Part shown: piece by piece, positions 1 through 7,415 of the stretch
How positions within the stretch are numbered: the stretch's first letter is position 1
Layout: each line of letters opens with the position of its first letter
Assembly: GCA_001017865.1 (NCBI GenBank)
Contig: LATQ01000001.1
Coordinates: 2,176,647-2,190,981 of the forward strand
Direction of reading: 5' to 3'
Length of the DNA stretch: 14,335 nucleotides
Origin: Rhodococcus sp. IITR03
GTDB lineage: Bacteria > Actinomycetota > Actinomycetes > Mycobacteriales > Mycobacteriaceae
Notes under the pieces: generated by a model
Seen by the model: only the letters and a program-made list of their open reading frames with translations
Told to the model about the DNA's origin: nothing
The model's database searches: none
Program-made: the position numbers and the translations under genes

Positions 1-230
1 ACGTGCTGTGGCGCAAAGTGTCCGTCGAGGGCGCCCGCGACGACTACGGCGTGATCCTGAAGGACACCTCGGCCGACGAGCCCGCCGCCGACGTCGAGGC
101 CACCGAGGCACTGCGTGCGCAGATGCGCGCCGAGCGCGGCGAGGAGGAGCCTTTCTTCGACCGCGGTCCCGGTTACGCCCGCCTGTCGGGTGGCGCCGAG
201 TTCGCCGAGTACGACTTCATCGGCAACTGA
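1..230 (+). CDS. Hydantoinase B/oxoprolinase-family protein, C-terminal end (partial)
   Basis: Only the last 75 or so codons are present; the gene enters from the left edge in the frame of base 3 and stops at TGA 228-230. The visible residues include VSVEGARDDYGVIL, an alanine/arginine-rich helix (ATEALRAQMRAERG) and FFDRGPGY. This pattern resembles the C-terminal end of hydantoinase B/acetone carboxylase alpha-type subunits, where a YGVxL strand is followed by a charged helix. Those enzymes usually work with a HyuA subunit in ATP-dependent opening of cyclic amides or in ketone carboxylation. The catalytic part lies outside the window, so substrate and exact family are uncertain. The stop overlaps the ATG of the next gene (TGATG), which suggests translational coupling. 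Confidence 0.6.
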   Translation, partial: VLWRKVSVEGARDDYGVILKDTSADEPAADVEATEALRAQMRAERGEEEPFFDRGPGYARLSGGAEFAEYDFIGN

Positions 231-1077
231 TGTCGACGACGGCCCATCTCTCCCGCGCACCGATCTCGCAGTGATCGGTGCCGCAGGGAAGACCGGAACG
301 GCTGTCGTCGCGGCGCTGGAGACAGCAGACACGACCCCCGTCCGCCGAGTGGTGCACACCGCTCGGCGGACGGGGGATCGTGCTGTCGACCTCGAGACGG
401 GTGCCGGACTCGTCGACGCCCTGTCGGGCTGCCGTGGCGTCTACTTCATCGCCCCGAACATGCACCCCGACGAACCGGCACTGTTCGAACGGTTCCTCGA
501 GGCGGTGGCCGAGGCCGGGGTGGATCACGTCGTCTACCACTCCGTGGCTTGGCCGTACACGCCGGCGATGCCGCATCACCTCGACAAGGCACGCTGCGAG
601 GACATCCTGCATGCTTCCGGGGTGCGGTGGACCGTTCTGCAGCCCTGCGCGTACACGGAGAACTTCGCGTCCGTGCTCGACGGATCGGTCGACACACTCG
701 ACGTCCCCTACGACCCCGACGCGCCGTTCTCGTTCGTCGCCCTGTCGGACGTCGCGACGGTGGCGGCACGTGTCCTCGTCGAGGGTGCGGACGTCCACCA
801 CGGCGCCACCTACGAGCTCGGGGGACCGGACGCGGTGAGTGTGCGTCAGCTGTGTGCGGTCGCCGGGCGGTCGGTGAAGATCGAGCAGGTGTCAGCCCCG
901 GTGTGGATGGGGCGCCACGGCCGCGACCTGCCCGCGGATACCCGGGAGCGTCTGGCGGCGATGTTCGGCTTCTACGACGATCACGGCTTCGTCGCAGGGA
1001 GTGCCGTCACGGCGGCGCTGCTCGGTCGGGGGCCTGCCCGCGTCGCGGATCTCGTCTCGTCGATGCCGCGCCGGTAA
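230..1077 (+). CDS. NmrA-like NAD(P)-binding Rossmann-fold protein (one apparent frameshift)
   Basis: The N-terminal segment DLAVIGAAGKTGTAVV holds the GxxGxxG dinucleotide-binding loop of an atypical short-chain dehydrogenase of the NmrA/NAD(P)H azoreductase group. Later segments fit the family: VYFIAPNM after the third strand, HVVYHSVAWPY, and a helical C-terminal half. Such proteins bind NAD(P) as redox sensors or reductases; no substrate can be named. ATG 230 overlaps the upstream stop as TGATG, but its frame closes at 274. Adding one C to the C run at 243-245 joins it to the Rossmann frame, giving MSTTAPSLPRTDLAVIG and about 282 residues. Without that correction the first in-frame start would be GTG 271, which cuts too close to the nucleotide loop. 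A perfect 15-bp inverted repeat lies inside the gene at 335-376. It probably shares a transcript with the genes on both sides. Confidence 0.75.
335..376. repeat. Long perfect inverted repeat inside the NmrA-like gene
   Basis: The left arm CCCCCGTCCGCCGAG (335-349) and right arm CTCGGCGGACGGGGG (362-376) are exact reverse complements over 15 bp. The 12-nt spacer can itself pair (GGTG with CACC), so the RNA could fold into a stem of almost 20 pairs. The stretch is translated as part of the second Rossmann strand and the loop after it (VRRVVHTARRTG), so it is coding sequence rather than an obvious terminator. Confidence 0.8.
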
Positions 1078-1103
1078 CTCGCGGGTGGTGTAGGAAAGGG
1101 AAC

Positions 1104-1919
1104 GTGACGGATCGCTCTGCGGACGGCCCCGACGCCGTCGACACCCTGCCCCCGCCCGTGCTCATCGCTGTCGACGAGGCCAGCGGTATCGGGGTACTCA
1201 CCCTCGACCGTCCGAAGCAGCGCAACCCGCTGTCGGTGGAGACGATGCGCGAGGTCATCGCCGGTCTGACGGCGCTCGCGGCCGACTCGAAGGTGATCGT
1301 GGTCCGCGCGGAAGGCCCGGTGTTCTCGGCCGGGCACGACCTGCGGCAGATGATCGGACGCACGCTCGACGAGGAACGCGCGATCTTCGAGACGTGCAAT
1401 GAGATGATGCGGACGGTGCAGTCGATCCCTCAACCGGTGATCGCATCGGTGCAGGGCACGGCGCTCGCGGCGGGATGCCAGCTCATCGCGTCGTGCGATC
1501 TGGCCGTCGCCGCTGCCGACGCCCGCTTCGGCACTCCGGGTGTGCGAATCGGGTTGTTCTGCTCGACGCCGATGGTCGCGGTCAGCCGCGCGATCGGACG
1601 TAAGCGGGCGCTGCAGATGCTGCTGACCGGCGACACCATCGACGCGCAGACCGCCGCCGACTGGGGGCTGGTGAACTACGTCGTCGAACCGGAGACGCTC
1701 GAGACCGCGACCACCGAGCTCGCCCTGAAGATCGCCACGTCGTCCCCCGCGACGATGCGGATCGGCAAGGAGGCGTTCTACCGGCAGATCGATCTGCCGC
1801 AGGAGACGGCCTATGCCGCGATGGCGGAGACGATGGCGTCGAACGCGATGATCGACGACGCGCAGGAGGGGATGACGGCCTTCCTCGAGAAGCGCGCACC
1901 GGTCTGGAGGGGCCGCTGA
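1104..1919 (+). CDS. Enoyl-CoA hydratase-fold protein, ECHDC3 type, lacking both catalytic glutamates
   Basis: This 271-residue crotonase-fold protein has the first oxyanion-hole segment SAGHDL and the second, ALAAGCQLIASCDLAVA. In classical enoyl-CoA hydratase the two catalytic glutamates (rat E144 and E164) sit in GGGCELA and FGQPEI. The equivalent positions here are Q126 (GCQL) and G146 (FGTPGV), 20 residues apart as in the enzyme. The segments CSTPMVAVSRAIGRK and the end MTAFLEKRAPVW closely recall ECHDC3 from vertebrates, recognised from memory. Ordinary hydration of enoyl-CoA is therefore unlikely; another acyl-CoA reaction or a binding role is possible. GTG 1104 was chosen because AGGAAAGGG lies just upstream. 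The gene starts 26 nt after the NmrA-like gene, probably in the same operon. The frame is intact. Confidence 0.85.
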   Translation: MTDRSADGPDAVDTLPPPVLIAVDEASGIGVLTLDRPKQRNPLSVETMREVIAGLTALAADSKVIVVRAEGPVFSAGHDLRQMIGRTLDEERAIFETCNEMMRTVQSIPQPVIASVQGTALAAGCQLIASCDLAVAAADARFGTPGVRIGLFCSTPMVAVSRAIGRKRALQMLLTGDTIDAQTAADWGLVNYVVEPETLETATTELALKIATSSPATMRIGKEAFYRQIDLPQETAYAAMAETMASNAMIDDAQEGMTAFLEKRAPVWRGR

Positions 1920-1961
1920 TCCCGAGCGATCGCTAAGTCTGGACTAGTTGATTGGACGTCC

Positions 1962-1976
1962 TATAAAGTTCGCTGC
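1962..1976 (+). promoter_or_regulatory. Leaderless promoter of the acyl-CoA synthetase
   Basis: A TATAAAGT stretch at 1962-1969 contains TAAAGT (1964-1969), which fits the actinobacterial -10 pattern TAnnnT. ATG 1977 follows after exactly 7 nt and has no Shine-Dalgarno sequence, so transcription would begin at or next to the start codon. Upstream lie two TGGAC copies 13 bp apart (1940-1944, 1953-1957) and the palindrome GGACGTCC (1954-1961), possibly part of an operator. Confidence 0.6.
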
Positions 1977-3492
1977 ATGACCCCCGATCCGCGTCAGAGC
2001 ACCGTCGACGGCATCCTCCACCGCACCGCCGCGCGCTATCCCGTCCGCGTCGCGCTCCGCTTCGGCGACCGGCAGTTCACCTACCGGGAACTCGACGACG
2101 CCGTCACCCGCGCCGCCGCGCATCTGCTCTCGTTGGGCCTGTCCCAGGGCGACCGCGTGGCCGCCTACGGCACCAACTCCGACGGTTACGCGATCGGATA
2201 TCTCGCCGCTGCCGCGCCGGCTGGTGCACGTGCCGATCAACTACGCGCTGCGCGGTGAGGAATTGTCGTACCTGCTCGGCCAGTCGGGGGCGAAGGCCGT
2301 GCTCGTCGACCCGGCGCTGCGGGACAACCTCGACGCCGTCCTGGCCGACGTGCCGGCCGAGACCGTCGTCCCGCTCCGCGACGCCGACGACTCCCTGGTG
2401 GCGGTTGCGCAGACCGGCGACGTGCCGACGCTCGACGTCGCGGTGGCCGACACCGACCTCGTCCAGCTCCTCTACACCTCGGGCACGACGTCGAAACCCA
2501 AGGGCGCCATGATGACCCACCGGGCGCTCACCTTCGAATACATGTCGTCGATCGAGGCGCTCGACCTGTCGGCCGGTGACGACCCGCTCGTGTGCATGCC
2601 GCTCTATCACTCCGCCGCGATGCACGTCTTCCTCATCCCGTACTTCGCGGTCGGCGCGACCGTGCGGCTGCTGCCGGCACCCGACGTCGCCGAGATCCTC
2701 CGGCTGGTGGAGGAGGAGCGCATCGGATCGCTGTTCCTCGCCCCGACCGTGTGGGTGCCGCTGACCAACCACCCCGACCTCGACACGCGCGACCTGTCGT
2801 CGCTGCGCAAGGCGCAGTACGGGGCGTCGATCATGCCGGTCACCGTCCTCGAGCGACTCCGCGGACGCTACCCCGAGCTCGGCTTCTACAACTGCTTCGG
2901 GCAGTCCGAGATCGGTCCGCTCGCCACCGTCCTCCGTCCCGAGGAGCACGACGCGCGTCCCGCCTCGTGTGGCCGGGCGGTACTGTTCGTCGAGACCCGC
3001 GTCGTCGACGCCGACGGCAACGACGTCCCCGACGGCGAACCCGGCGAGATCCTGTACCGCTCACCGCAACTGTGCCTCGGCTACTGGGAGAACCCCACCG
3101 CGACCGAGGAGGCCTTCCGCGACGGCTGGTTCCACTCCGGCGACCTCGTCACCCGCGACGCCGAAGGCTTCATCACCGTCGTCGACCGCATCAAGGACGT
3201 CATCAACACCGGCGGCATCCTCGTCGCCTCGCGTGAGGTCGAGGACGCGATCTACACGCACCCCGCCGTCGCCGAGGTCGCGGTGATCGGCACTCCGGAC
3301 GAGAAGTGGATCGAAGCGGTGACCGCGGTGGTCGTCCTCAAGGACGGTCACGAACTCGACGAGCCCACCTTGATCGACCACGTCAAGCAGCGCCTCGCGC
3401 CGTTCAAGGTGCCCAAGGCCGTTCGCTTCGTCGATGTCCTGCCGCGTAACCAGAGCGGCAAGCTCCTCAAGCGCGAACTGCGCGGATCCTGA
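1977..3492 (+). CDS. AMP-forming acyl-CoA synthetase, FadD type (frameshifted by two lost bases)
   Basis: ATP-dependent ligase joining a carboxylic acid, probably a fatty acid, to CoA through an acyl-adenylate. Motifs of the ANL superfamily appear in order: the nucleotide loop LLYTSGTTSKPKG (around residue 165), YNCFGQSEIG, the hinge region GWFHSGDLVTRDAEGF followed by DRIKDVINTGG, and the C-terminal PRNQSGKLLKREL, where K496 is the expected catalytic lysine. The reading frame changes near 2213-2221. Restoring two C bases, one after 2213 and one at about 2221, gives the family sequence LAAARAGLVHVPIN and a 505-residue protein of normal length. The start follows a leaderless -10 element. The gene ends 40 nt before the acyl-CoA dehydrogenase, so the pair is likely co-transcribed. 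Chain-length preference cannot be read from sequence. Confidence 0.9.
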
Positions 3493-3532
3493 CCACTCCG
3501 AACCGAACACTGCGAAAAGGAATCCGAACCCG

Positions 3533-4684
3533 ATGCCGAAGAAGCACGTCGCCTCCTGGTACGACGACGAGGTCTCTGCCGTCTACGATCTCGCGCGCGA
3601 GTTCTTCGATCGCGAGGTCATGGGCAAGGCCGAGAAGTGGGATTCGCAGCGTCGTATCGATCGTGAGGTGTGGCTCGAGGCCGGCAAGCTCGGTCTGCTG
3701 TGCTGCTCGATCCCCGAGGAGTACGGCGGGGGCGGTGGCACCTTCGCGCACGACCTCGCGGTGTTCGACGCGCAGGGCTATTCCGGCGATCTCGCGTTCG
3801 GCAACTCCGTGCACAGCGGCATCGTCGCGCACTACATCCTCGAGTACGGCAACGAGGAGCAGAAGAAGGCGTGGCTGCCGGGCATGGCCACCGGCGAGAT
3901 CCTCGGCGCCATCGGCATGACCGAACCCGGCGCGGGCTCGGATCTCAAAGCGATCAAGACCACCGCGGTGCGCGACGGCGACCACTACGTCGTCAACGGC
4001 TCGAAGACCTTCATCACCAACGGTTCCTCGGCCGACGTCATCGTCCTCGCCGTCAAGACCGACCCGAAGGCCGGCGCCAAGGGCGTGTCGCTGCTCATCG
4101 TGGATCTCCGTGACACCCCGGGCTTCTCGGTGGGACGCGTCCTCGACAAGGTCGGCCAGCACGCCGCCGACACATCCGAACTGTCGTTCGTCGACGTGCG
4201 TGTGCCCGTGACGAACCTGCTCGGCGAGACCGAAGGCCTCGGCTTCGGTCAGCTCATGGCGCAGCTCGTGCAGGAGCGACTGATCATCGGTGCGCAGGCC
4301 GCCGGCGCGATGGACCGGGCCGTCGAGGAGACCGTTCGCTACACCAAGGCGCGACAGGCCTTCGGGCACAGCCTGTTCGAGTTCCAGAACACGGCTTTCG
4401 AACTCGCCGAGTGCCAGACCATCGCCCGCACCTGCCGCATCTTCCTCGACCACTGCATCGAGCAGCACCTGAAGGGCCAACTCGACCCGTCCGACGCTGC
4501 GATGGTCAAGTACTGGCTGACCGACAAGCAGTGCGAGGTCATCGACCGGTGCGTGCAGCTGCACGGCGGCTACGGCTACATGCGCGAATACCTCATCGCG
4601 CGGATGTACGAGGATGCCCGCGTCCAGCGGATCTACGCCGGTGCGAACGAGGTCATGAAGCAGATCATCGCTCGGGCGCTGTAG
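3533..4684 (+). CDS. Acyl-CoA dehydrogenase
   Basis: FAD-dependent oxidation of an acyl-CoA to the 2,3-enoyl-CoA, feeding electrons to ETF. The 383 residues show the full family architecture: a helical N-terminus, the flavin/substrate-binding [14 protein letters not shown], the middle beta domain with [12 protein letters not shown], the C-terminal arginine motif RQAFG, and [12 protein letters not shown] near the FAD. The usual C-terminal catalytic Glu of short/medium-chain enzymes is Ala here (A369 in [10 protein letters not shown]). Instead E248 in QERL aligns with the catalytic Glu of isovaleryl-CoA and long-chain dehydrogenases. The substrate is therefore more likely branched or long chain. 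ATG 3533 is preceded by AAAAGGA. The neighbouring synthetase and thioesterase point to acyl-CoA breakdown. Confidence 0.93.
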   Translation: MPKKHVASWYDDEVSAVYDLAREFFDREVMGKAEKWDSQRRIDREVWLEAGKLGLLCCSIPEEYGGGGGTFAHDLAVFDAQGYSGDLAFGNSVHSGIVAHYILEYGNEEQKKAWLPGMATGEILGAIGMTEPGAGSDLKAIKTTAVRDGDHYVVNGSKTFITNGSSADVIVLAVKTDPKAGAKGVSLLIVDLRDTPGFSVGRVLDKVGQHAADTSELSFVDVRVPVTNLLGETEGLGFGQLMAQLVQERLIIGAQAAGAMDRAVEETVRYTKARQAFGHSLFEFQNTAFELAECQTIARTCRIFLDHCIEQHLKGQLDPSDAAMVKYWLTDKQCEVIDRCVQLHGGYGYMREYLIARMYEDARVQRIYAGANEVMKQIIARAL

Positions 4685-4698
4685 AGCGGGACAGGGTC

Positions 4699-4729
4699 TA
4701 CCTCACCACGGGCGACTCGTGGTGAGGTA
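4699..4729. terminator. Bidirectional hairpin between acyl-CoA dehydrogenase and thioesterase
   Basis: TACCTCACCACG (4699-4710) pairs perfectly with CGTGGTGAGGTA (4718-4729) around a 7-nt loop. It lies 14 nt past the dehydrogenase stop and contains the minus-strand thioesterase stop (4703-4705), so it can terminate both converging transcripts. There is no U tract, as is common for actinobacterial terminators. Confidence 0.75.
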
Positions 4730-5211
4730 CTTCGCCATCTCCTGGCTCTGCGCGCGGTGCATGCGGCGGTGTTCCGCCCGCTCGTCACCGGACTCGTTGA
4801 GCTTGCGCTCCTCGTCGGACTCGGGCAGCACCGGCGGGACCTGCATGGGTCGACCACCGTCGTCGACCGCGACGAAGGTGAGGAAGGCGGTCGCGGCGAT
4901 GCGTCGCTCACCGCTGCGCAGATCCTCGGCGGTGACCTTGACGAAGACCTCCATGGAGCTGCGTCCGGTCCAGGTCACGAACGACTCGAGGCACACCGAA
5001 TCGGACGGGCGGACGGGCTCGAGGAAGGCCACGGAGTCGGTCGACGCCGTCACAACCGAGGCGCGACTGTGACGGGTCGCCGAGATCGACGCGGTCATGT
5101 CGATGTCGCTCATCAGCTTCCCGCCGAACAACGTGTTGTGGTCGTTGACGTCGTTGGGAAACACCCTGCTGGTCTTGACGACTCGTGATTCTCGCAAGGT
5201 TTGGCCTGCAC
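4703..5211 (-). CDS. Acyl-CoA thioesterase, hotdog fold (BACH/YciA type; N-terminal frameshift)
   Basis: Hydrolyses acyl-CoA to free acid and CoA. The segment FPNDVNDHNTLFGGKLM is the family signature, with the Asn/Asp region and the LFGG turn before the central hotdog helix. TASTDSVAFLEPV and ATAFLTFVAVD are the characteristic core strands. The open frame begins at TTG 5197, but GTG 5211 has GAAAGGA 8 nt upstream (5220-5226) and reads VQAKP before leaving the frame. Restoring one C in the run at 5198-5199 gives MQAKPLRESRVVKTSRVF and 169 residues, so 5211 is the probable true start. The last codons overlap the terminator hairpin. It lies 63 nt after the MarR gene on the same strand and may be co-transcribed with it or controlled by it. 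Confidence 0.87.
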
Positions 5212-5219
5212 GCCGAAGG

Positions 5220-5226
5220 TCCTTTC
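5220..5226 (-). promoter_or_regulatory. Ribosome binding site that sets the thioesterase start
   Basis: GAAAGGA on the minus strand lies 8 nt before GTG 5211. TTG 5197, where the uninterrupted frame begins, has no comparable site at a suitable distance. Confidence 0.6.
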
Positions 5227-5274
5227 GTAGATCGTGCTCGCGGCGGGATCTCCGCCGGATGCACCTCTACAAGC

Positions 5275-5754
5275 CTACGGCTGCTGCGCGGACATCGGCG
5301 CAGGCCTGGTGTGATACTCGACAATCCTCGTCAGCATCGCGGTGAGCTGTGCTCGTTCGGCCGCGTCGAGGGGAGCGAACGCCTCGTCCTGCGCCGCGGT
5401 GAGCATCCGGTCGAGATCGAACAGTCGCCGGCGCCCGCGCTGGGGGAGGGTGATGATGTTGCGTCGCCGATCGGTCGGGTCGGGTGCTCGCTCGACGAAA
5501 CGCCGGTCGACGAGTGCGTCGACGGAGGAGGCGACGTCGCTGCGATCGAGCCCGCAGCGACGGGCGAGGTCGATCTGACTGGACGGTCCGTATTCCTCGA
5601 GGGCGGCCAGGATCCGGTAGTGGTGGCCTCGGGCATCGGCGGAATCGAGGCGGTCGAACACGACGCGATGCACGTGTCGCGCCGCCTGGGTCATCAGATA
5701 ACTCGGGAGGTGTCCGAGCCGACCGGGGCCGGCCGCGTCGTGGGTGGCGGACAT
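5275..5754 (-). CDS. MarR-family transcriptional regulator
   Basis: A 159-residue winged-helix dimeric regulator. After an N-terminal dimerisation helix it reads HYRILAALEEYGPSSQIDLA, then the recognition region RCGLDRSDVASSVDALVDRRFV, then the wing DPTDRRRNIITLPQRG with the D-x-R-R motif typical of MarR proteins, and a C-terminal dimerisation helix. Ligand and targets are unknown; by position it could control itself, the thioesterase downstream or the glycosylase upstream. ATG 5754 was preferred over GTG 5862 because a TAnnnT element lies 7 nt before it, giving a leaderless start, and because the longer form would overlap the glycosylase gene with low-complexity sequence. The frame is intact. 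Confidence 0.88.
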   Translation of the reverse strand: MSATHDAAGPGRLGHLPSYLMTQAARHVHRVVFDRLDSADARGHHYRILAALEEYGPSSQIDLARRCGLDRSDVASSVDALVDRRFVERAPDPTDRRRNIITLPQRGRRRLFDLDRMLTAAQDEAFAPLDAAERAQLTAMLTRIVEYHTRPAPMSAQQP

Positions 5755-5761
5755 GGGACCG

Positions 5762-5767
5762 AGTCTA
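5762..5767 (-). promoter_or_regulatory. Leaderless -10 element of the MarR gene
   Basis: TAGACT (minus strand) matches TAnnnT and ends 7 nt before ATG 5754. No Shine-Dalgarno sequence is visible. It lies in the 43-nt gap after the glycosylase stop, so the regulator can be transcribed independently. Confidence 0.5.
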
Positions 5768-5797
5768 CGAGGACGGGCGCGCCGGATCGAGACCCCG

Positions 5798-6759
5798 TCA
5801 CCGCCGACGATGGTCGGTGATCGGGGTGCGAGGCCCGCGCTTCGGAACCCGCGCGTACCCACCGGACTCCACGATCAGCCGCACTGCCCGATAACGCTGC
5901 GGGCGTACGGGTTCGAGATACTCGATCATGCCGGGATCGTCGAGGGGGCGGCCGAGCAGTGCCCATCCGACCACCTTCGCGAGGTGGTAGTCGCCGACGG
6001 AGAGCGCATCGGTGTCGCCGAACGCGCGCTGGGCGACCTCCGCGGCCGTCCACACGCCCACTCCCGGAACGACCCGTAGTTTCCGTCGGGCGTCGGCGGG
6101 CGATTCGTGGACGAGCCGTTCGAGCGAGTCGGCGACCTGCGCGCACCGCACCACGGTGCGTGCCCGGCCGGGGTCGACGTTCGCTCGATGGAACTCCCAG
6201 GACGGTACGGTCCGCCAGGTCGCTGCGGACGGCGGCACGCGCATGCCTCCGGGGCCGGACCGGGTGCCGGATCGCCGAACCACGTGACGAGACGACGCCA
6301 GGACGCGAACGCCGCCACCCCGTGCACCCGCTGTTCGAGGACGGCCGGCACCAGGGATTCGAGCACCCGGCCGGTGCGGGTGATGCGCAGGGCGGGCATG
6401 CGTCGATGCGCCTCGACGAGCAGGGGATGCTCGGGAAGAAAGCCGGACGGGTCGTCGTCGGTGCCGAGCAGAGCCGGCAGCCGCTCGACCAGCTCGGATG
6501 CACCCGGACCCCACGCCAGGCACCGCGCGCCGTGCGGACCGTCCTGGGTGAGCCGATACGTCACGGCACCGGTGTCCATCCGGGAGGTGCGCCAGACGGC
6601 GCCTGCGACGACGCGGTGGCACGGATCCCACGGCCCGCGCTGCAGCGGGCGCAGGGTGCGCACCACGTCGACGGGCCACGGCACGCGCACGCGGATGTCG
6701 AGGGGTGCTTCGTCCGCCACGCTCGCGATGCGACGGCCTCGCTCGTCGGACACGGTCAC
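5798..6759 (-). CDS. AlkA-like DNA-3-methyladenine glycosylase (HhH-GPD; one frameshift)
   Basis: Base-excision repair enzyme expected to remove alkylated purines. The N-terminal half (VRVPWPVDVVRTLRPLQRG through ALRITRTGRVLESLVPAVLEQRV) fits the AlkA-like family. After the shift comes the helix-hairpin-helix LRVVPGVGVWTAAEVA and then ALSVGDYHLAKVVGWAL, where D257 is the expected catalytic aspartate. No iron-sulfur cysteine cluster is seen. The frame changes in the G run at 6251-6254; restoring one base reads DPAPGPAPGGMRVPP and yields 320 residues. GTG 6759 has a TAnnnT element 6 nt upstream, suggesting leaderless translation. The gene is first in a minus-strand series followed by the MarR gene, and is divergent from ribonuclease HI. 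Confidence 0.83.
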
Positions 6760-6765
6760 CGCTCT

Positions 6766-6771
6766 ACCGTA
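6766..6771 (-). promoter_or_regulatory. Leaderless -10 element of the DNA glycosylase
   Basis: TACGGT on the minus strand matches TAnnnT and ends 6 nt before GTG 6759. Its upstream base is the first base of the 28-bp tandem repeat block, so the -35 region of this promoter would lie within the first repeat copy. Confidence 0.5.
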
Positions 6772-6854
6772 CTCTGTGCGCTGGAGCTGACTTTCGCGAC
6801 TCCGTGCGCTGGAGCCGACTTTCGCGACTCTGTGCGCTGGAGCCGACTTTCGTG
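6771..6854. repeat. Three tandem 28-bp repeats in a divergent promoter region
   Basis: Copies occupy 6771-6798, 6799-6826 and 6827-6854. Each has the core GTGCGCTGGAGC followed by GACTTTCG. They differ only at unit position 5 (T, C, T), position 18 (T, C, C) and position 27 (C, C, T). No spacers separate them and no strong internal dyad is seen. The block fills most of the gap between the divergent glycosylase and ribonuclease HI genes and stops 18 nt before the ribonuclease start. Confidence 0.95.
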
Positions 6855-6859
6855 GTGTC

Positions 6860-6865
6860 GGAGGG
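6860..6865 (+). promoter_or_regulatory. Ribosome binding site that sets the ribonuclease HI start
   Basis: GGAGGG lies 7 nt before ATG 6873, whereas ATG 6885 has no site at a proper distance. This favours a protein beginning MVGRMIIVSTDG. Confidence 0.6.
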
Positions 6866-6872
6866 TGCGGCT

Positions 6873-7399
6873 ATGGTCGGGCGCATGATCATCGTGAGCA
6901 CCGACGGATCCTGCCTTCGCAATCCCGGTGGCGCCATCGGGTGGGCGTGGGTCAATCACGAGACCAGCGCGTGGGCGGTGAGCGTTCGGGCACGAACCAG
7001 ATCGCCGAGCTCCGGGCGGTGCTCGAGGCACTGCGGGCGCATCCCGGCGCCGAGCCGATGATCATCGAATCCGATTCGCAGTACGCGATCAAGTGCGCCT
7101 CCGAGTGGCTGCCCGGATGGAAGCGCAAGGGCTGGAAGACGGCCACCGGCGCGCCGGTGAAGAACCTCGAACTCGTGCGCGCCATCGACCGCGAGCTCAC
7201 CGACCGCACCGGCCCGGTGCGCTTCCGCTGGGTGCGCGGCCACGTCGGCAACCACTTCAACGAGATGGCCGACACGCTCGCCGGCCAGGCCGCCCGCGAG
7301 ATCGCGGCGAAGCCCGGACCGATCGAGGTGCCCAGTACGCCTGTGGTCGCGCACAAGCCGCCGAAGCGCGCCGACGACGCCGAATTGACCTTGTTCTGA
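6873..7399 (+). CDS. rnhA: Ribonuclease HI (one frameshift)
   Basis: Degrades the RNA strand of RNA-DNA hybrids, with roles in R-loop and primer removal. With one base restored the protein is 175 residues. All active-site regions are present: D11 in VSTDGSCLRNPGG, E46 in NQIAELRAVLEAL, D68 in IIESDSQYAIKC, and the C-terminal GHVGNHFNEMADTLA with D134 and the nearby histidines. The frame breaks after ETSAW, around the G runs at 6973-6978; an added G gives WGGERSGTNQ or WAGERSGTNQ, both plausible for the loop before the second helix. The C-terminal tail ends in a short acidic/hydrophobic peptide (DDAELTLF). The gene converges on the siderophore ATPase gene with a shared hairpin. Confidence 0.88.
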
Positions 7400-7415
7400 G
7401 CGGAGTTCCGCTCAG
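7396..7415. terminator. Compact bidirectional hairpin containing both stop codons
   Basis: CTGAGCGG (7396-7403) pairs with CCGCTCAG (7408-7415) around the tetraloop AGTT. The ribonuclease stop (7397-7399) and the minus-strand ATPase stop (7412-7414) are both inside the stem, so one 20-bp palindrome can end both convergent genes. Confidence 0.65.

Noticed and set aside
2205..2230. Programmed frameshift in the acyl-CoA synthetase
   Set aside because: Two separate C losses are needed to restore the family sequence, with no slippery heptamer; error is simpler.
3467..4564. Long open frame on the minus strand opposite the acyl-CoA dehydrogenase
   Set aside because: It mirrors a well-supported gene in GC-rich DNA and has no family motif or ribosome binding site. 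The same holds for the long minus-strand frames at 2104-2949 and 11366-12184.
5241..5257. Hairpin CGGCGG/CCGCCG between MarR and thioesterase as a terminator
   Set aside because: The stem is only 6 bp and lies just before the thioesterase ribosome binding site; pairs of this length are common in such GC-rich DNA.
6771..6854. CRISPR array
   Set aside because: The three units are directly adjacent without spacers, and no cas gene is nearby.
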